Source: Ruminococcus flavefaciens
GTDB lineage: Bacteria > Bacillota > Clostridia > Oscillospirales > Ruminococcaceae
Assembly: GCA_015067005.1 (NCBI GenBank)
Contig: SVNH01000004.1
Location: 1-64,000, forward strand
DNA: 64,000 nucleotides
Reading direction: 5' to 3'
Below are positions 25,569 through 34,823 of the stretch, piece by piece (position 1 is the first letter of the stretch; each line of letters opens with the position of its first letter). Position numbers and translations under genes: made by a program. Under the pieces are notes generated by a model. That model was not told the DNA's origin, searched no databases, and saw nothing but the letters and a program-made list of their open reading frames with translations.

Positions 25569-26903
25569 ATGGGATTCTTACGATCATGTCAGCTGGATCT
25601 GATGCTTATTATGGCAGGGATATGTTTAGCTGTTACTATATTCGGTATTTTTTCATATTCATCTAAAACTAAAAAATTCTCTATATTCATTATGGGAACA
25701 AGTGCAGCCCTGATGATGTTTGCAGATCGATATGCGTATATATATCGCGGAACTGAAAACTCAACAGGATATTATATGGTAAGGATATGCAATTTCCTTG
25801 TATTCTTTTCAGTGCTTCTCATTCAGTATTCTTCTAACTGGTATCTAAGCGATATGTGTCAGAAAACTGAGGGCATAAAGAAGATACCATTGAGGCTCAG
25901 GATAAACGAGGTGATACTTGCTTTAGGTGTGGTATTGTTGATAATTTCCCAATTTACAGGGCTTTACTATACCTTTGATGACAGCAACCGCTACCAGAGA
26001 TCAGATGCATACATAATCTCTTATATTATCCCATTCAGTGTGTGGACAATACAATTTTCTATTGTTTTGCATTTCAGGCGGAAATTAAGCAGGTCTCTGT
26101 TCGGTGTTATGACGGTATTTACGGTTTGCCCGATAATTACTGCGATCATGCAGCTTTTTATGTATGGACTGTCGCTCAATAATATAGCTATCGTTGCAGC
26201 TGCCGCTGTTTTTTGTATTGTTGAGATAGTCAGAACAGGACAGGAGCTTACTGCTTCCCACGAAAGAGAAAGGGAACTGCTTGTTCAGGAACAGAAGAAT
26301 ATGCGGCACATGGTCATGCAGTCTGCATCGGCTCTTGCATCGGCAATTGATGCGAAGGACAACTATACCCACGGACATTCAAGACGTGTGGCTGAGTATT
26401 CCGAGATGATAGCCGAGGTATCAGGCAAGACTGACAGCGAATGCCGCGATATATATCTTGCAGGACTTTTACACGATGTCGGCAAGATCGGCATTCCTGA
26501 CGGTATCATCAATAAGAACGGAAGGCTGACCGATGAAGAATTCAATGTGATTAAAAATCATCCTTCTATTGGTGCAGGCATACTGAAAAAGATAAATACA
26601 GCGCCTTTTATCAGCATTGGTGCTCATTATCATCATGAACGCTATGACGGCAGAGGCTATCCGGAGGGATTAAAGGGGAACGATATCCCTGAAATTGCAA
26701 GGATAATTGCAGTTGCGGATGCTTATGATGCCATGACATCTAAAAGAAGCTACCGTGATGCGCTGCCGCAGGATATAGTCAGGGCTGAAATAGAAAAAGG
26801 CAAAGGAACACAATTTGATCCTGTATTTGCTGAGATAATGATCGGACTTATGGATAAAGATACCGATTATCAGCTGCAGCAGGACGATGTTTATGATGTA
26901 TAA
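25569..26903 (+). CDS. Membrane HD-GYP domain phosphohydrolase
   Basis: The N-terminal part (about residues 1-225) has seven or so membrane helices, probably a sensory module. A short coiled linker leads to an HD-GYP domain with GHSRRVAEYS, the metal-binding HDVGKIGIP and the GYP signature GRGYPEGL. Characterised HD-GYP proteins hydrolyse cyclic di-GMP or other cyclic dinucleotides. No GGDEF or EAL gene is in the window. An upstream GTG would add six residues, but AGGT favours the ATG. Confidence 0.9.
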   Translation: MGFLRSCQLDLMLIMAGICLAVTIFGIFSYSSKTKKFSIFIMGTSAALMMFADRYAYIYRGTENSTGYYMVRICNFLVFFSVLLIQYSSNWYLSDMCQKTEGIKKIPLRLRINEVILALGVVLLIISQFTGLYYTFDDSNRYQRSDAYIISYIIPFSVWTIQFSIVLHFRRKLSRSLFGVMTVFTVCPIITAIMQLFMYGLSLNNIAIVAAAAVFCIVEIVRTGQELTASHERERELLVQEQKNMRHMVMQSASALASAIDAKDNYTHGHSRRVAEYSEMIAEVSGKTDSECRDIYLAGLLHDVGKIGIPDGIINKNGRLTDEEFNVIKNHPSIGAGILKKINTAPFISIGAHYHHERYDGRGYPEGLKGNDIPEIARIIAVADAYDAMTSKRSYRDALPQDIVRAEIEKGKGTQFDPVFAEIMIGLMDKDTDYQLQQDDVYDV

Positions 26904-26916
26904 GGAGGATAAAACA

Positions 26917-28800
26917 ATGAGAGAGGACTATAAGGCTGCTAAAAAGCTGGCTGATGACGCAGTAAAGGAGGCAAAGAAAAATGGAAGTTCTCCTTATCTG
27001 CCTGTGCTTGATAAGCTTGAGGCTGCCAAAAATGCCGGAAGTACAGTGCATATCGGACTGCTGGAGCTGCCCGTGAGCCGTATTGTTGGAAACAAAGAGC
27101 AGGGGCGCAATTCTGCTTTTGCCAATAACTTCATGCCGCTTTTAGAGGAAGGAACAGAGTTTGCGTCAAAGTGGTCTGACCTGTATGATTCCTTCCTGAA
27201 AGAAGGTATCCGCGATTCTATAAAAGTCTATGAGTTTATGAATAATTACTATGTTCAGGAGGGGAACAAGCGGGTATCTGTCGCTATATACGGCGGAATG
27301 GAATTCATTCTTGCTGATGTTTACAGAATCGTGCCAAAGCCGGATGAAAGCATGGAATACAGGGTATATGCTGAATATCTGGATTTTTATGCGGCAACGA
27401 AGAATTTCTATATCGTATTCTCTGAGCCGGGAGAATATACAAGGCTTGCTGACCTGCTTGGTCAGGATCTTAACAGCACATGGGACAAAAGTCTGTGTAT
27501 AGAGCTGGAATCGACCTTTTTCAGCTTTTGCAGGAAATGTACAAAGGCGCTTGGCATAACTGATTACCGCAAGCTGTCAGAAGCCTTTCTCATGTACATC
27601 TCTATATTTCCGATGAAAACTCTCAAACGTGACAGTGAAGAGCAGATCATAAAGAATATCAAAACAGCAAGCACTGAGCTTACAGCAGGAAGCATCAGGG
27701 ATATTGCTTATCTCGAATCCGCTCCTTTAAGCGGAGAGCTGTCCTCAAATTCATTCTGGAGAATGTTCGGCGGACGAAAAAAATATACTGCTTCTTCACC
27801 TCTGCGGGCTGCGTTCATCTATAATACCGAGCCAGATGACTCACGCTGGGCGGATAGTCATGAAGCGGGCAGACTTTATGTTGATGAAATGACAGGTGAA
27901 AACGTTGTCACTGAGCGATATATCGGAGAGCCGCATGAAACAATCGAGAGGGCTATTGCAGATAAAAACGAGATAATTTTCGCAACAGATCAGGATATGA
28001 TACCCGAAGCGATAAAAGCTGCCGTTCATAATCCAAAAGTAAAGATAATATGCTGTTCAGCAGGACAGAAGCATTCCTCAATCAGATATTATCATGGCAA
28101 GTTCTATGAAGCAGCTTTCCTTATGGGCATCCTCGCCGCTGATATGCTCCTGCGTGAGGGAGGAACAGAGCAAAGAAAGATCGGATATATCGTGGGTTCT
28201 GCTGAAAACTTCGCTCATCGTGATCTTAATGCATTTGCAATAGGAGTTTCAATGATAGACCCTGAATGCCGCGTAGTGCTGACACTTAATGAAGAAGGCA
28301 CAGACTGTCGTAAACGTCTTGCGGCAGAGGGCGTAAAATACTATGCCGATTTTGATTATACAGGCAAAAATGATCTTCTGAACCGTCCCGGACTTTACCG
28401 TATCGGTACAGAAAAGAACGAATATATTGGCACCCCGTATTTCAGTTGGGGAAAGTATTATGTGCAGATCGTGCAGTCAGTTCTTTCCGGGGCATGGGAT
28501 CTGGGAGAAAAGCTGAAAAATAAGAATGCCGCAAGCTATTGGTTCGGACTTGGAACAGGCGTTGTGGACATCAGAGCGAACAATCTCAGCTACCAAACAG
28601 AGAAGCTGCTGGCATTCTTCAAGAACTCCATTGTAAACGGCGGCTATGATCCGTTTACCGGGGAACTGCATACGAATTCCGGAACGGTAATGCAGGCGGA
28701 AACTGATAGAAAAGCAGGTATACCAATCGACCGTTCTACCATGAAAACAAGCGATATTGTATTCATGGAATGGCTGAACGAGAATATTGATGAACTATGA
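26917..28800 (+). CDS. Cytosolic BMP/PnrA-like protein with N-terminal ParB-like domain
   Basis: Protein of 627 residues without signal peptide or lipobox. An N-terminal region has VQEGNKRVSVAIYGG (about residues 112-126), typical of ParB/Srx-like folds. The C-terminal half (about 295-560) resembles the basic membrane protein/PnrA family of nucleoside-binding proteins, with GKFYEAAFLMGILAADML and GTPYFSWGKYYVQIVQ. Lack of export signals suggests intracellular ligand sensing rather than ABC uptake. TAAGGAGG precedes the ATG. It follows the HD-GYP gene by 13 bases and overlaps the next gene by four. Confidence 0.8.
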   Translation: MREDYKAAKKLADDAVKEAKKNGSSPYLPVLDKLEAAKNAGSTVHIGLLELPVSRIVGNKEQGRNSAFANNFMPLLEEGTEFASKWSDLYDSFLKEGIRDSIKVYEFMNNYYVQEGNKRVSVAIYGGMEFILADVYRIVPKPDESMEYRVYAEYLDFYAATKNFYIVFSEPGEYTRLADLLGQDLNSTWDKSLCIELESTFFSFCRKCTKALGITDYRKLSEAFLMYISIFPMKTLKRDSEEQIIKNIKTASTELTAGSIRDIAYLESAPLSGELSSNSFWRMFGGRKKYTASSPLRAAFIYNTEPDDSRWADSHEAGRLYVDEMTGENVVTERYIGEPHETIERAIADKNEIIFATDQDMIPEAIKAAVHNPKVKIICCSAGQKHSSIRYYHGKFYEAAFLMGILAADMLLREGGTEQRKIGYIVGSAENFAHRDLNAFAIGVSMIDPECRVVLTLNEEGTDCRKRLAAEGVKYYADFDYTGKNDLLNRPGLYRIGTEKNEYIGTPYFSWGKYYVQIVQSVLSGAWDLGEKLKNKNAASYWFGLGTGVVDIRANNLSYQTEKLLAFFKNSIVNGGYDPFTGELHTNSGTVMQAETDRKAGIPIDRSTMKTSDIVFMEWLNENIDEL

Positions 28801-29456
28801 AGATAATGATATTAGCAGATGAGGAATGCAAGGCTCTGTGGGACTATTATATGCCAGAAAGGCTGGAGGGCATCGACCTTATAGTTTCATGCGGTGATCT
28901 GAAAGCGGAGTATCTGGAATTTCTGGTTACAATGGGCAGAGCACCTGTGTTGTACGTTCCCGGGAACCATGATACAAGATACACTGAACGTCCTCCGGAG
29001 GGCTGCGATAATATTGACGGAAAAATAGTCACAGTTGACGGCATTCGATTTTTCGGGCTTGGCGGTTCGATGAAGTATGGCGACAGACCGTATATGTATA
29101 CCGAAAAGGAAATGCGCCGGCGTATCTGGCATGCCAAGAAGACTATTTTCAACCACTCAGGCTTTGATGTGCTTGTTACCCATTCTCCGGCAAGAGGTTA
29201 CGGCGATATGGATGATATTCCGCACAGAGGATTTGAGTGCTTTAACGAGCTTATGGAACGCTGTCAGCCTAAATATATGTTTCACGGCCACGTTCATGCA
29301 AACTACGGCAGCCGTTTCAAGCGTGTTCTCAACCACCCGAGCGGTGCAAGGATAATAAACGGATTTGAGCGTTATATCATTGAAATAGATGAGAATTGTA
29401 AAAGCACTCTTACCCGAAAAGATATAGCTAAAAGAATGATAATGGCATTTCTGTAA
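28797..29456 (+). CDS. Metallophosphoesterase
   Basis: Calcineurin-like phosphoesterase of 219 residues with SCGDL (about 31-35), PGNHDTRY (about 55-62), THSPARG and HGHVHANYG. The first motif reads ADEE rather than DxH, which seems to be a variant of this clostridial subfamily. The start overlaps the preceding stop as ATGA, so it is translationally coupled to the BMP-like gene. Substrate unknown; the HD-GYP neighbour makes a nucleotide substrate possible. Confidence 0.87.
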   Translation: MKIMILADEECKALWDYYMPERLEGIDLIVSCGDLKAEYLEFLVTMGRAPVLYVPGNHDTRYTERPPEGCDNIDGKIVTVDGIRFFGLGGSMKYGDRPYMYTEKEMRRRIWHAKKTIFNHSGFDVLVTHSPARGYGDMDDIPHRGFECFNELMERCQPKYMFHGHVHANYGSRFKRVLNHPSGARIINGFERYIIEIDENCKSTLTRKDIAKRMIMAFL

Positions 29457-29493
29457 ATGATAAAAGCACAAATTATCGAAAGGAAGAATCATT

Positions 29494-29790
29494 ATGAAAA
29501 TTGAAAAAATCAGAAACAGCAGTGAACTTACCCTTGCTGTTGAGGGCAGGATAGATGCTAAAACAGCTCCCGAACTTGAGAGCGTATTGGATGAGGCACT
29601 TGACGGAGTAACCGGACTGACATTCGATCTTAAACAGGTGACATACATTTCCTCAGCAGGACTGCGTGTTTTTCTGAAAGTGCAGAAGCAGATGAATGCT
29701 CACGGGAAAATGAAAGTGATAAACGCTAATGAGGATCTTATGGAGATTTTTGAAGTTACCGGATTTAATGATATCCTGAATATCGAGTAG
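29494..29790 (+). CDS. STAS-domain anti-sigma factor antagonist
   Basis: SpoIIAA/RsbV-type protein of 98 residues. The phosphoacceptor region YISSAGLRVFLK is intact (serines near residue 52). Such proteins free a sigma factor or other target from an RsbW-type kinase when dephosphorylated. GAAAGGAAG precedes the ATG. The dedicated kinase expected next to it survives only as a fossil downstream. Confidence 0.92.
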   Translation: MKIEKIRNSSELTLAVEGRIDAKTAPELESVLDEALDGVTGLTFDLKQVTYISSAGLRVFLKVQKQMNAHGKMKVINANEDLMEIFEVTGFNDILNIE

Positions 29791-29809
29791 GATCAAAAGG
29801 GCGGCATAT

Positions 29810-29965
29810 CATGAAATAACTTGATATTGCCTAAGACGACAGATAAATTGGCGGACTTGGAATATTCCTTGTAAAAAAGGAGTATGGATGATGCAATTTA
29901 TTAGTATCGTGACGGTGCGAATATTCTTGCTATCCGTAAAAAGTTTAATAGAAGACTGGTCGAAA
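29810..29965 (+). pseudogene. Fossil C-terminus of an RsbW-type anti-sigma kinase
   Basis: Between the STAS and SpoIIE genes the DNA reads DDR, stop, IGGLGIFLVKK and, after a one-base shift, MDDAIY, TAG, YRDGANILAIRKKF. This matches the end of the HATPase domain of RsbW/SpoIIAB-like kinases (GGLGIFLVKK.MD...Y.DG.N.L...K). Stops at 29844-29846 and 29902-29904 and the frameshift near 29883 show it is dead. Confidence 0.72.
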
Positions 29966-29992
29966 CGCCTGAAAAGGAACATATTCTTAATT

Positions 29993-31693
29993 ATGAAGGT
30001 AAAAAGCATAAAAACTAAAGTTGCGGTATATACGATACTGTTTATGGTGATACTTACATCAGTTATAACTGCGGCAGGATATAAGCTTTATCGTGATAGT
30101 GTTATGAAGAGCTATATTTCGTATACAGAAACTGTTTTGGAATACTCATACCGATCGTGTGTTGACTACTCTTTTGGCGATATGATCAAAGAACGCGATA
30201 TGCCGGATGATTATGAGAAGTTCAGATCAGAACTGAATACTGTGAAGGATAGTTCTGATATTGAATATCTGTATGCGGTTTACTTTGATGATATCAATGA
30301 TATACATAGTCTGCATTACGCGATCAATGCAAAATCACAGGAAGAACTTTCTTCGGGAAAGCCTTTGTCAGAAATATACAGTTATATGGGAAAGACTTGT
30401 GAGGAAGGCGCGTTTGAGGATGACACTCTTATGCTGCTCAGAGATGCTGTTAAGAACAAGGAATGTGAAAGCAAAACATTGGAAGGATATTCCGATGATT
30501 ACGGACATATGCTGAATGGATACCGGGTCGTGTTCGACAGTGATGATAATGCAGTAGGTCTTATATGCGTTGAAGTCGATATCAACAGGATCAACAGTGA
30601 ATTGTCTGATTATGTTCGTATCGTCATAATGATAGCATTAATATTGACTGCTGTTATTATAAGTCTGTATTATTTCAACATAGAACGTTATCTCATCAGA
30701 CCTATTCTGAATATAGCTGAGAGCAGTGATTCATTCGTTAAGGAAATGCAGAATAATACGGAGCCTGAAAATCTGATCTATAATGAAGTGAGCGTCAGGG
30801 AAGGCAGTGAACTTGGTTTGCTTGCAAATAATGTTAAAAGTCTTGCTGACGGAGTGGCATTATATATGACAAGTCTGAAAAAAGAGACTTCTGAAAGAGA
30901 GCGTATAAGCACAGAGCTGTCTCTTGCAACACAGATACAGGCTGCTATGCTACCGCATGATTTCCCTCCGTATCCGGAACGTCATGAGTTTGATATTTTC
31001 GCAACAATGGAGCCTGCAAAAGAAGTCGGCGGCGATTTCTACGATTTCTTTTTCATTGATGATGACCACCTGTGTCTGGTAATGGCTGATGTATCAGGAA
31101 AGGGCATACCAGCAGCACTGTTCATGATGATCTCAAAAACGATACTGCAAAGCTGTGCAATGCTCGGAGTTTCGGCAGGAGAGATACTGACTAAGACAAA
31201 TGAAGCGTTCTGTTCCAATAATCAGGTTGATATGTTTGTGACCGTATGGCTTGGTATTCTTGAAATATCGACTGGCAAGATGACCTGTGCGAATGCCGGA
31301 CATGAATATCCGGCTATAAAACGCAAAGGCGGCAGCTTTGAACTGTTCAAGGATAAGCATGGTATCGCCATAGGCGCTATGGACGGTGTTAAATACAAAG
31401 AATACACGCTCCAATTCGAGCCGGGCGATAAGCTGTTTGTATATACCGACGGCGTTCCGGAGGCAACAGATGCAGATATGAGGATGTTTGGAACGGCACA
31501 AATGGTACAGGCTTTGAATAATGCACCGGAAGCCGATCCGGAAAAAATCATATCAAACGTCCGGTCTTCTGTTCAGGAATTTGTAAAGAATGCTGAACAG
31601 TTTGATGATCTTACAATGCTGTGTATTGAGTATCTCGGAAATAGTCTGGAAGATCAGAACGATATTCGATTTAATTCAACTTTACTACGATAA
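29993..31693 (+). CDS. Membrane SpoIIE/RsbU-type PP2C phosphatase
   Basis: Two membrane helices (about residues 10-30 and 205-225) flank an extracytoplasmic sensor region, followed by a HAMP-like linker and a SpoIIE-type PP2C domain (about 320-550): LATQIQAAMLP, EVGGDFYDFF, MADVSGKGIPAALFM, NAGHEYP and YTDGVPEA. Such enzymes dephosphorylate STAS antagonists like the one just upstream. The ATG at 29993 is chosen because the upstream frame lies in the kinase fossil; AAGGAA is a little distant. Confidence 0.88.
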   Translation: MKVKSIKTKVAVYTILFMVILTSVITAAGYKLYRDSVMKSYISYTETVLEYSYRSCVDYSFGDMIKERDMPDDYEKFRSELNTVKDSSDIEYLYAVYFDDINDIHSLHYAINAKSQEELSSGKPLSEIYSYMGKTCEEGAFEDDTLMLLRDAVKNKECESKTLEGYSDDYGHMLNGYRVVFDSDDNAVGLICVEVDINRINSELSDYVRIVIMIALILTAVIISLYYFNIERYLIRPILNIAESSDSFVKEMQNNTEPENLIYNEVSVREGSELGLLANNVKSLADGVALYMTSLKKETSERERISTELSLATQIQAAMLPHDFPPYPERHEFDIFATMEPAKEVGGDFYDFFFIDDDHLCLVMADVSGKGIPAALFMMISKTILQSCAMLGVSAGEILTKTNEAFCSNNQVDMFVTVWLGILEISTGKMTCANAGHEYPAIKRKGGSFELFKDKHGIAIGAMDGVKYKEYTLQFEPGDKLFVYTDGVPEATDADMRMFGTAQMVQALNNAPEADPEKIISNVRSSVQEFVKNAEQFDDLTMLCIEYLGNSLEDQNDIRFNSTLLR

Positions 31694-31755
31694 AACTATG
31701 CTCCCCCCCCTTTCCAAAGACTTTTATTTCGTTTTTTTCGCAATGGTATAAAAAA

Positions 31756-31790
31756 TTCCGGAAGTTATATAAACTTCCGGTTTTTTATTT
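31756..31790 (+). terminator. Terminator of the HD-GYP/SpoIIE operon
   Basis: CCGGAAGTT pairs perfectly with AACTTCCGG around ATATA and is followed by TTTTTTATTTTT. A further hairpin without T-tail (AACCCCTTT with AAAGGGGTT) lies at about 31856-31877. Confidence 0.88.
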
Positions 31791-31942
31791 TTATGTTAGT
31801 TCTTATAGCATTGCAAAAAAACAAGTTGAAAGTTTTCGGGAGGGAGTTTGAGGAAAACCCCTTTCTCAAAAGGGGTTCCCTCAATAAATTACTGATAAAG
31901 TGCAATTAGAGTACTGTATTTATTGTACGGGGATATTGTTTA

Positions 31943-32680
31943 TCACACGATTATATAGTCGCTGCTTGCATAGCCTGTCAAGCTGTTATAGCTTACGACA
32001 TACCAGTTGCCGGTCGAGCCGTTTATCATGACGGTAGCGCCGTTAGGTACAGAACCAATGATATTTCCGGAAAGTGACGGATAAGAGCGTATATTCAGAC
32101 CGCTGCCGTCAGTGTTGACGGTGCCCCACCTTACCGGACCGGGATTGACAAAAGGTATACCGAAGTAATCGCAGAGTGAACGGACGATATTCTGTGAGAT
32201 CAGACCAAGATTGTTTTTTATCCATGCTTCATCAGCGTAGTTATCGTGGTAGCCGATTTCGCAAAGAACTGCAACTGCTTTTGTATTCAGCACCTCACCG
32301 AGAGTATAGGTAGGAACTGCGCCGACCTTATCCGGTATCGGATAAATGCTTTTAAGGTTATTGGCTATGATATTTGCGAGTTTTTCGCTGCTTGCGCTTT
32401 TGGGTGCAAAATATATATCAATACCGCGCAGTCTGCCTGCAAGAGCTTCCGGAGCAGCATTAGTATGCAGTGCAAGGTGTACATCATAGTATGCTGAATT
32501 TGAATCCTTGATAGCGCCTGCAAAATTACGTGCAGGATCATTCCTTACAAATGTAATACCGCATGAACGCAGGTAAGGTTCCATACGGTCGGCAAGGAGA
32601 TTCATGTAAAGCTCTTCATTGCCGCTGGTAGCATACTGATTCCATTCCTGCGTAGAAGGACTTAAAAATACCTTTGGCAT
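31943..32680 (-). CDS. N-acetylmuramoyl-L-alanine amidase with SH3b domain
   Basis: Amidase_3-type domain (residues about 1-175) with zinc-ligand regions HLALHTNA and VLCEIGYHDN, then an SH3b domain (about 185-245) with LNIRSYPSLSGNIIG. Such enzymes cleave the bond between muramic acid and the stem peptide. No signal peptide is present, so release by lysis or an unusual route would be needed. The start at MPKVFLSP is supported by GAAAGGAA; an upstream start is not. No holin or phage genes are adjacent. Confidence 0.88.
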   Translation of the reverse strand: MPKVFLSPSTQEWNQYATSGNEELYMNLLADRMEPYLRSCGITFVRNDPARNFAGAIKDSNSAYYDVHLALHTNAAPEALAGRLRGIDIYFAPKSASSEKLANIIANNLKSIYPIPDKVGAVPTYTLGEVLNTKAVAVLCEIGYHDNYADEAWIKNNLGLISQNIVRSLCDYFGIPFVNPGPVRWGTVNTDGSGLNIRSYPSLSGNIIGSVPNGATVMINGSTGNWYVVSYNSLTGYASSDYIIV

Positions 32681-32758
32681 AAAAACATTCCTTTCATGGT
32701 AATTGAGAAACATTCTCTTGATATATTATGCATTGGAAGGGAAAAATGACAAAGGTAC

Positions 32759-32787
32759 TTGACTTTTACCGTTTAAAGCGATATAAT
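32759..32787 (+). promoter_or_regulatory. Promoter of tyrA
   Basis: TTGACT, a 17-base spacer and TATAAT, 31 bases before the ATG. The short leader rules out a T-box or long attenuator. Confidence 0.8.
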
Positions 32788-32817
32788 ATTAGTATATCAA
32801 TATATCCGGAGGATAAC

Positions 32818-33669
32818 ATGAAAATTTTAGTAGTCGGACTTGGTCTTATAGGAGGTTCGCTCTGTAAGGCTCTCAAAAAATATTCACACCATACCGTTAT
32901 AGGCTGTGACCTGAATCACGATATTGAAAATGCCGCTCTTAGGGACGTTGCTGTCGATGAGGTATTCGATGGTAATTATGCCGGATTCGACATTGCGATC
33001 ATAGCACTTTTCCCTGATTCGGCTGAAAAGTGGTTTGCTGACAACGCTGAAAAGCTTGACAAAGATACTCTCGTGACGGATGTCTGCGGTATCAAGGGCG
33101 AATTCTCAAAGCGTATGAGAAATATCGCAGACGCAAACGGACTGCGTTATGTTGGCACACATCCAATGGCTGGCAAGGAATTCGGAGGCTATTATAACAG
33201 TAATGCCGACCTTTTTGTCAAGGCAAACTATATCGTTGTACCTTTTGAGGACAGCGAGAGAATGGATGTTATGCTTCTCAAAAAGATAGCAAAGGATGTC
33301 GGAGCTGGCAAGATAATCGAGACCTCTCCTGAGAATCACGATAAAATGATCGCCTATACCTCACAGCTTGCACATATAGTTTCGAGTGCATATGTAAAGA
33401 GTCCCGAACTCGGACTTGAATGCGGATTCAGCGGAGGAAGCTTTCAGGATATGACACGTATAGCTACCATGAATGAAAAAATGTGGACCGATCTTTTCAT
33501 GCAGAACCGTGAAAACTTGCAGTATGAGCTTGACCTTCTTATCGAAAATCTAAAAAAATACAGCGATGCACTCCGCAGAGCAGACTCTGCTGAAATGCTG
33601 TCGCTGATAGCCGAGGGCAGGGAACTCAAGGAAGATAATCTTCGTCACAGAGTTGGTCAGCCTAACTGA
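32818..33669 (+). CDS. tyrA: Prephenate dehydrogenase
   Basis: Oxidises prephenate to 4-hydroxyphenylpyruvate with NAD in tyrosine synthesis. The N-terminal Rossmann motif GLGLIGGSL (about residues 7-15) is clear, as are GTHPMAGKE (catalytic histidine region) and the helical C-terminal domain with AYTSQLAHIVSSAY. At 283 residues it lacks a C-terminal ACT domain. CGGAGG precedes the ATG. Its end overlaps the convergent pseudouridine synthase gene by 13 bases. Confidence 0.93.
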   Translation: MKILVVGLGLIGGSLCKALKKYSHHTVIGCDLNHDIENAALRDVAVDEVFDGNYAGFDIAIIALFPDSAEKWFADNAEKLDKDTLVTDVCGIKGEFSKRMRNIADANGLRYVGTHPMAGKEFGGYYNSNADLFVKANYIVVPFEDSERMDVMLLKKIAKDVGAGKIIETSPENHDKMIAYTSQLAHIVSSAYVKSPELGLECGFSGGSFQDMTRIATMNEKMWTDLFMQNRENLQYELDLLIENLKKYSDALRRADSAEMLSLIAEGRELKEDNLRHRVGQPN

Positions 33670-34613
33670 CGCGGAAAGACTTTTTCAAAGTCCGGAGCAG
33701 GTGCCGTGGGCGAGATGCCGTTAAGATATGCAAGAGGGGAATCCTCGGGCAGACTGAACAACAGCGCATATGCACACAGTGTCTGGTAATGGACACCGCG
33801 GCGCTTATTGACGGCGTTATTACCGTATTTGCCGTCACCGAGCAAAGGTGCGCCTACATGGGCAAGATGTGCTCTTATCTGGTGAGTACGTCCTGTAAAT
33901 AGTGTCACCTCAACGAGGAAAAGTCCCTTGTGTTCAGCGAGCACTTTGTAACCTGTTTTTATTGGTTTATAGCCTTCGAGGGGAGTATCCGAGATCTTAA
34001 CGAGATTCCGGGACTCCTCTTTTTTATGATAGGCGGTTATAATATCGCTCTCTTTCGGCGGATGTGCGATCGTAATACAGTGGTATATCTTAGTGATGTG
34101 ACCTTCTCTTATCGCTGAATTTATCTCACGCAGGGCATCAGCAGTTTTTGCAGCGGTTACAAGTCCGCAGGTATTTCTGTCGAGACGGCTGCAAAGTGCA
34201 GGTGCGAAGGAATTTTCAGAATCCGGAGCATATTCTCCGCTGTTGTAAAGGTAATGCTTTATGCGGTCGATGAGATTGTCAGTGAAGCGGCTTCCTGAGT
34301 GAGAATCAAGTCCGGAAGGCTTGTTCACAATTAGTATATTTTCATCCTCGTATACAATATCAAGCTCTGCCGGAACGTTCATGAATGAGAGATCGGCAGT
34401 TTTTACGGCTGAAAGCTCGTCCTTGACGTATACCGTGAGTTCATCGCCTTCCGAGAGCCTCGATGAGATCTCGCACCGTTTTCCATTGAGCTTGACATCC
34501 TTTTTGCGTATGAGACGATACATCATACTCTTTGGAAGATCAGGCATAGCTTTTGTAAGGAACTTATCAACCCGCTGTCCGCTGTCGTTAGTATTTATGA
34601 CAAATTTTTTCAT
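33657..34613 (-). CDS. RluA-family pseudouridine synthase
   Basis: Has an N-terminal S4 RNA-binding domain (about residues 13-75) and a catalytic domain with SRLDRNTCG, whose Asp is the nucleophile that makes pseudouridine in rRNA, plus LFTGRTHQIRAHLAHVG. Size (318 residues) and motifs fit the RluC/RluD group; the exact rRNA site cannot be told. AAGGAAG lies before the chosen ATG. Confidence 0.92.
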   Translation of the reverse strand: MKKFVINTNDSGQRVDKFLTKAMPDLPKSMMYRLIRKKDVKLNGKRCEISSRLSEGDELTVYVKDELSAVKTADLSFMNVPAELDIVYEDENILIVNKPSGLDSHSGSRFTDNLIDRIKHYLYNSGEYAPDSENSFAPALCSRLDRNTCGLVTAAKTADALREINSAIREGHITKIYHCITIAHPPKESDIITAYHKKEESRNLVKISDTPLEGYKPIKTGYKVLAEHKGLFLVEVTLFTGRTHQIRAHLAHVGAPLLGDGKYGNNAVNKRRGVHYQTLCAYALLFSLPEDSPLAYLNGISPTAPAPDFEKVFPRQLG

Positions 34614-34721
34614 TTGTAACTTCCTTTGTATAGTAAATATGTAAAATACACAAAAATACATATCCATAATCTGTGATATTAACAAAATTCATTATTATGG
34701 TATGCTTTTGTGATATAATGC

Positions 34722-34750
34722 TTGCAATGTCACGAAAAATATGATATAAT
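34722..34750 (+). promoter_or_regulatory. Promoter of the GH25 gene
   Basis: TTGCAA, a 17-base spacer and TATAAT. A second TATAAT 31 bases upstream may belong to a tandem promoter. Confidence 0.7.
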
Positions 34751-34823
34751 ACTAATTGTTATAAATTTGGATTGTAACCTTTTTGTTACAATTGGGTGGA
34801 TAGAAAAAGGAGAATGATTGAAT

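Noticed and set aside
28797..29456. Inactive phosphoesterase because the first motif lacks DxH
   Set aside because: All other metal motifs are intact and the ADEE form appears to be a subfamily trait, so decay is not supported.
31943..32680. Prophage lysis gene
   Set aside because: No holin, tail, capsid, terminase or integrase genes are adjacent.
32700..32817. T-box or attenuator before tyrA
   Set aside because: The promoter lies only 31 bases from the start codon, leaving no room for a leader.
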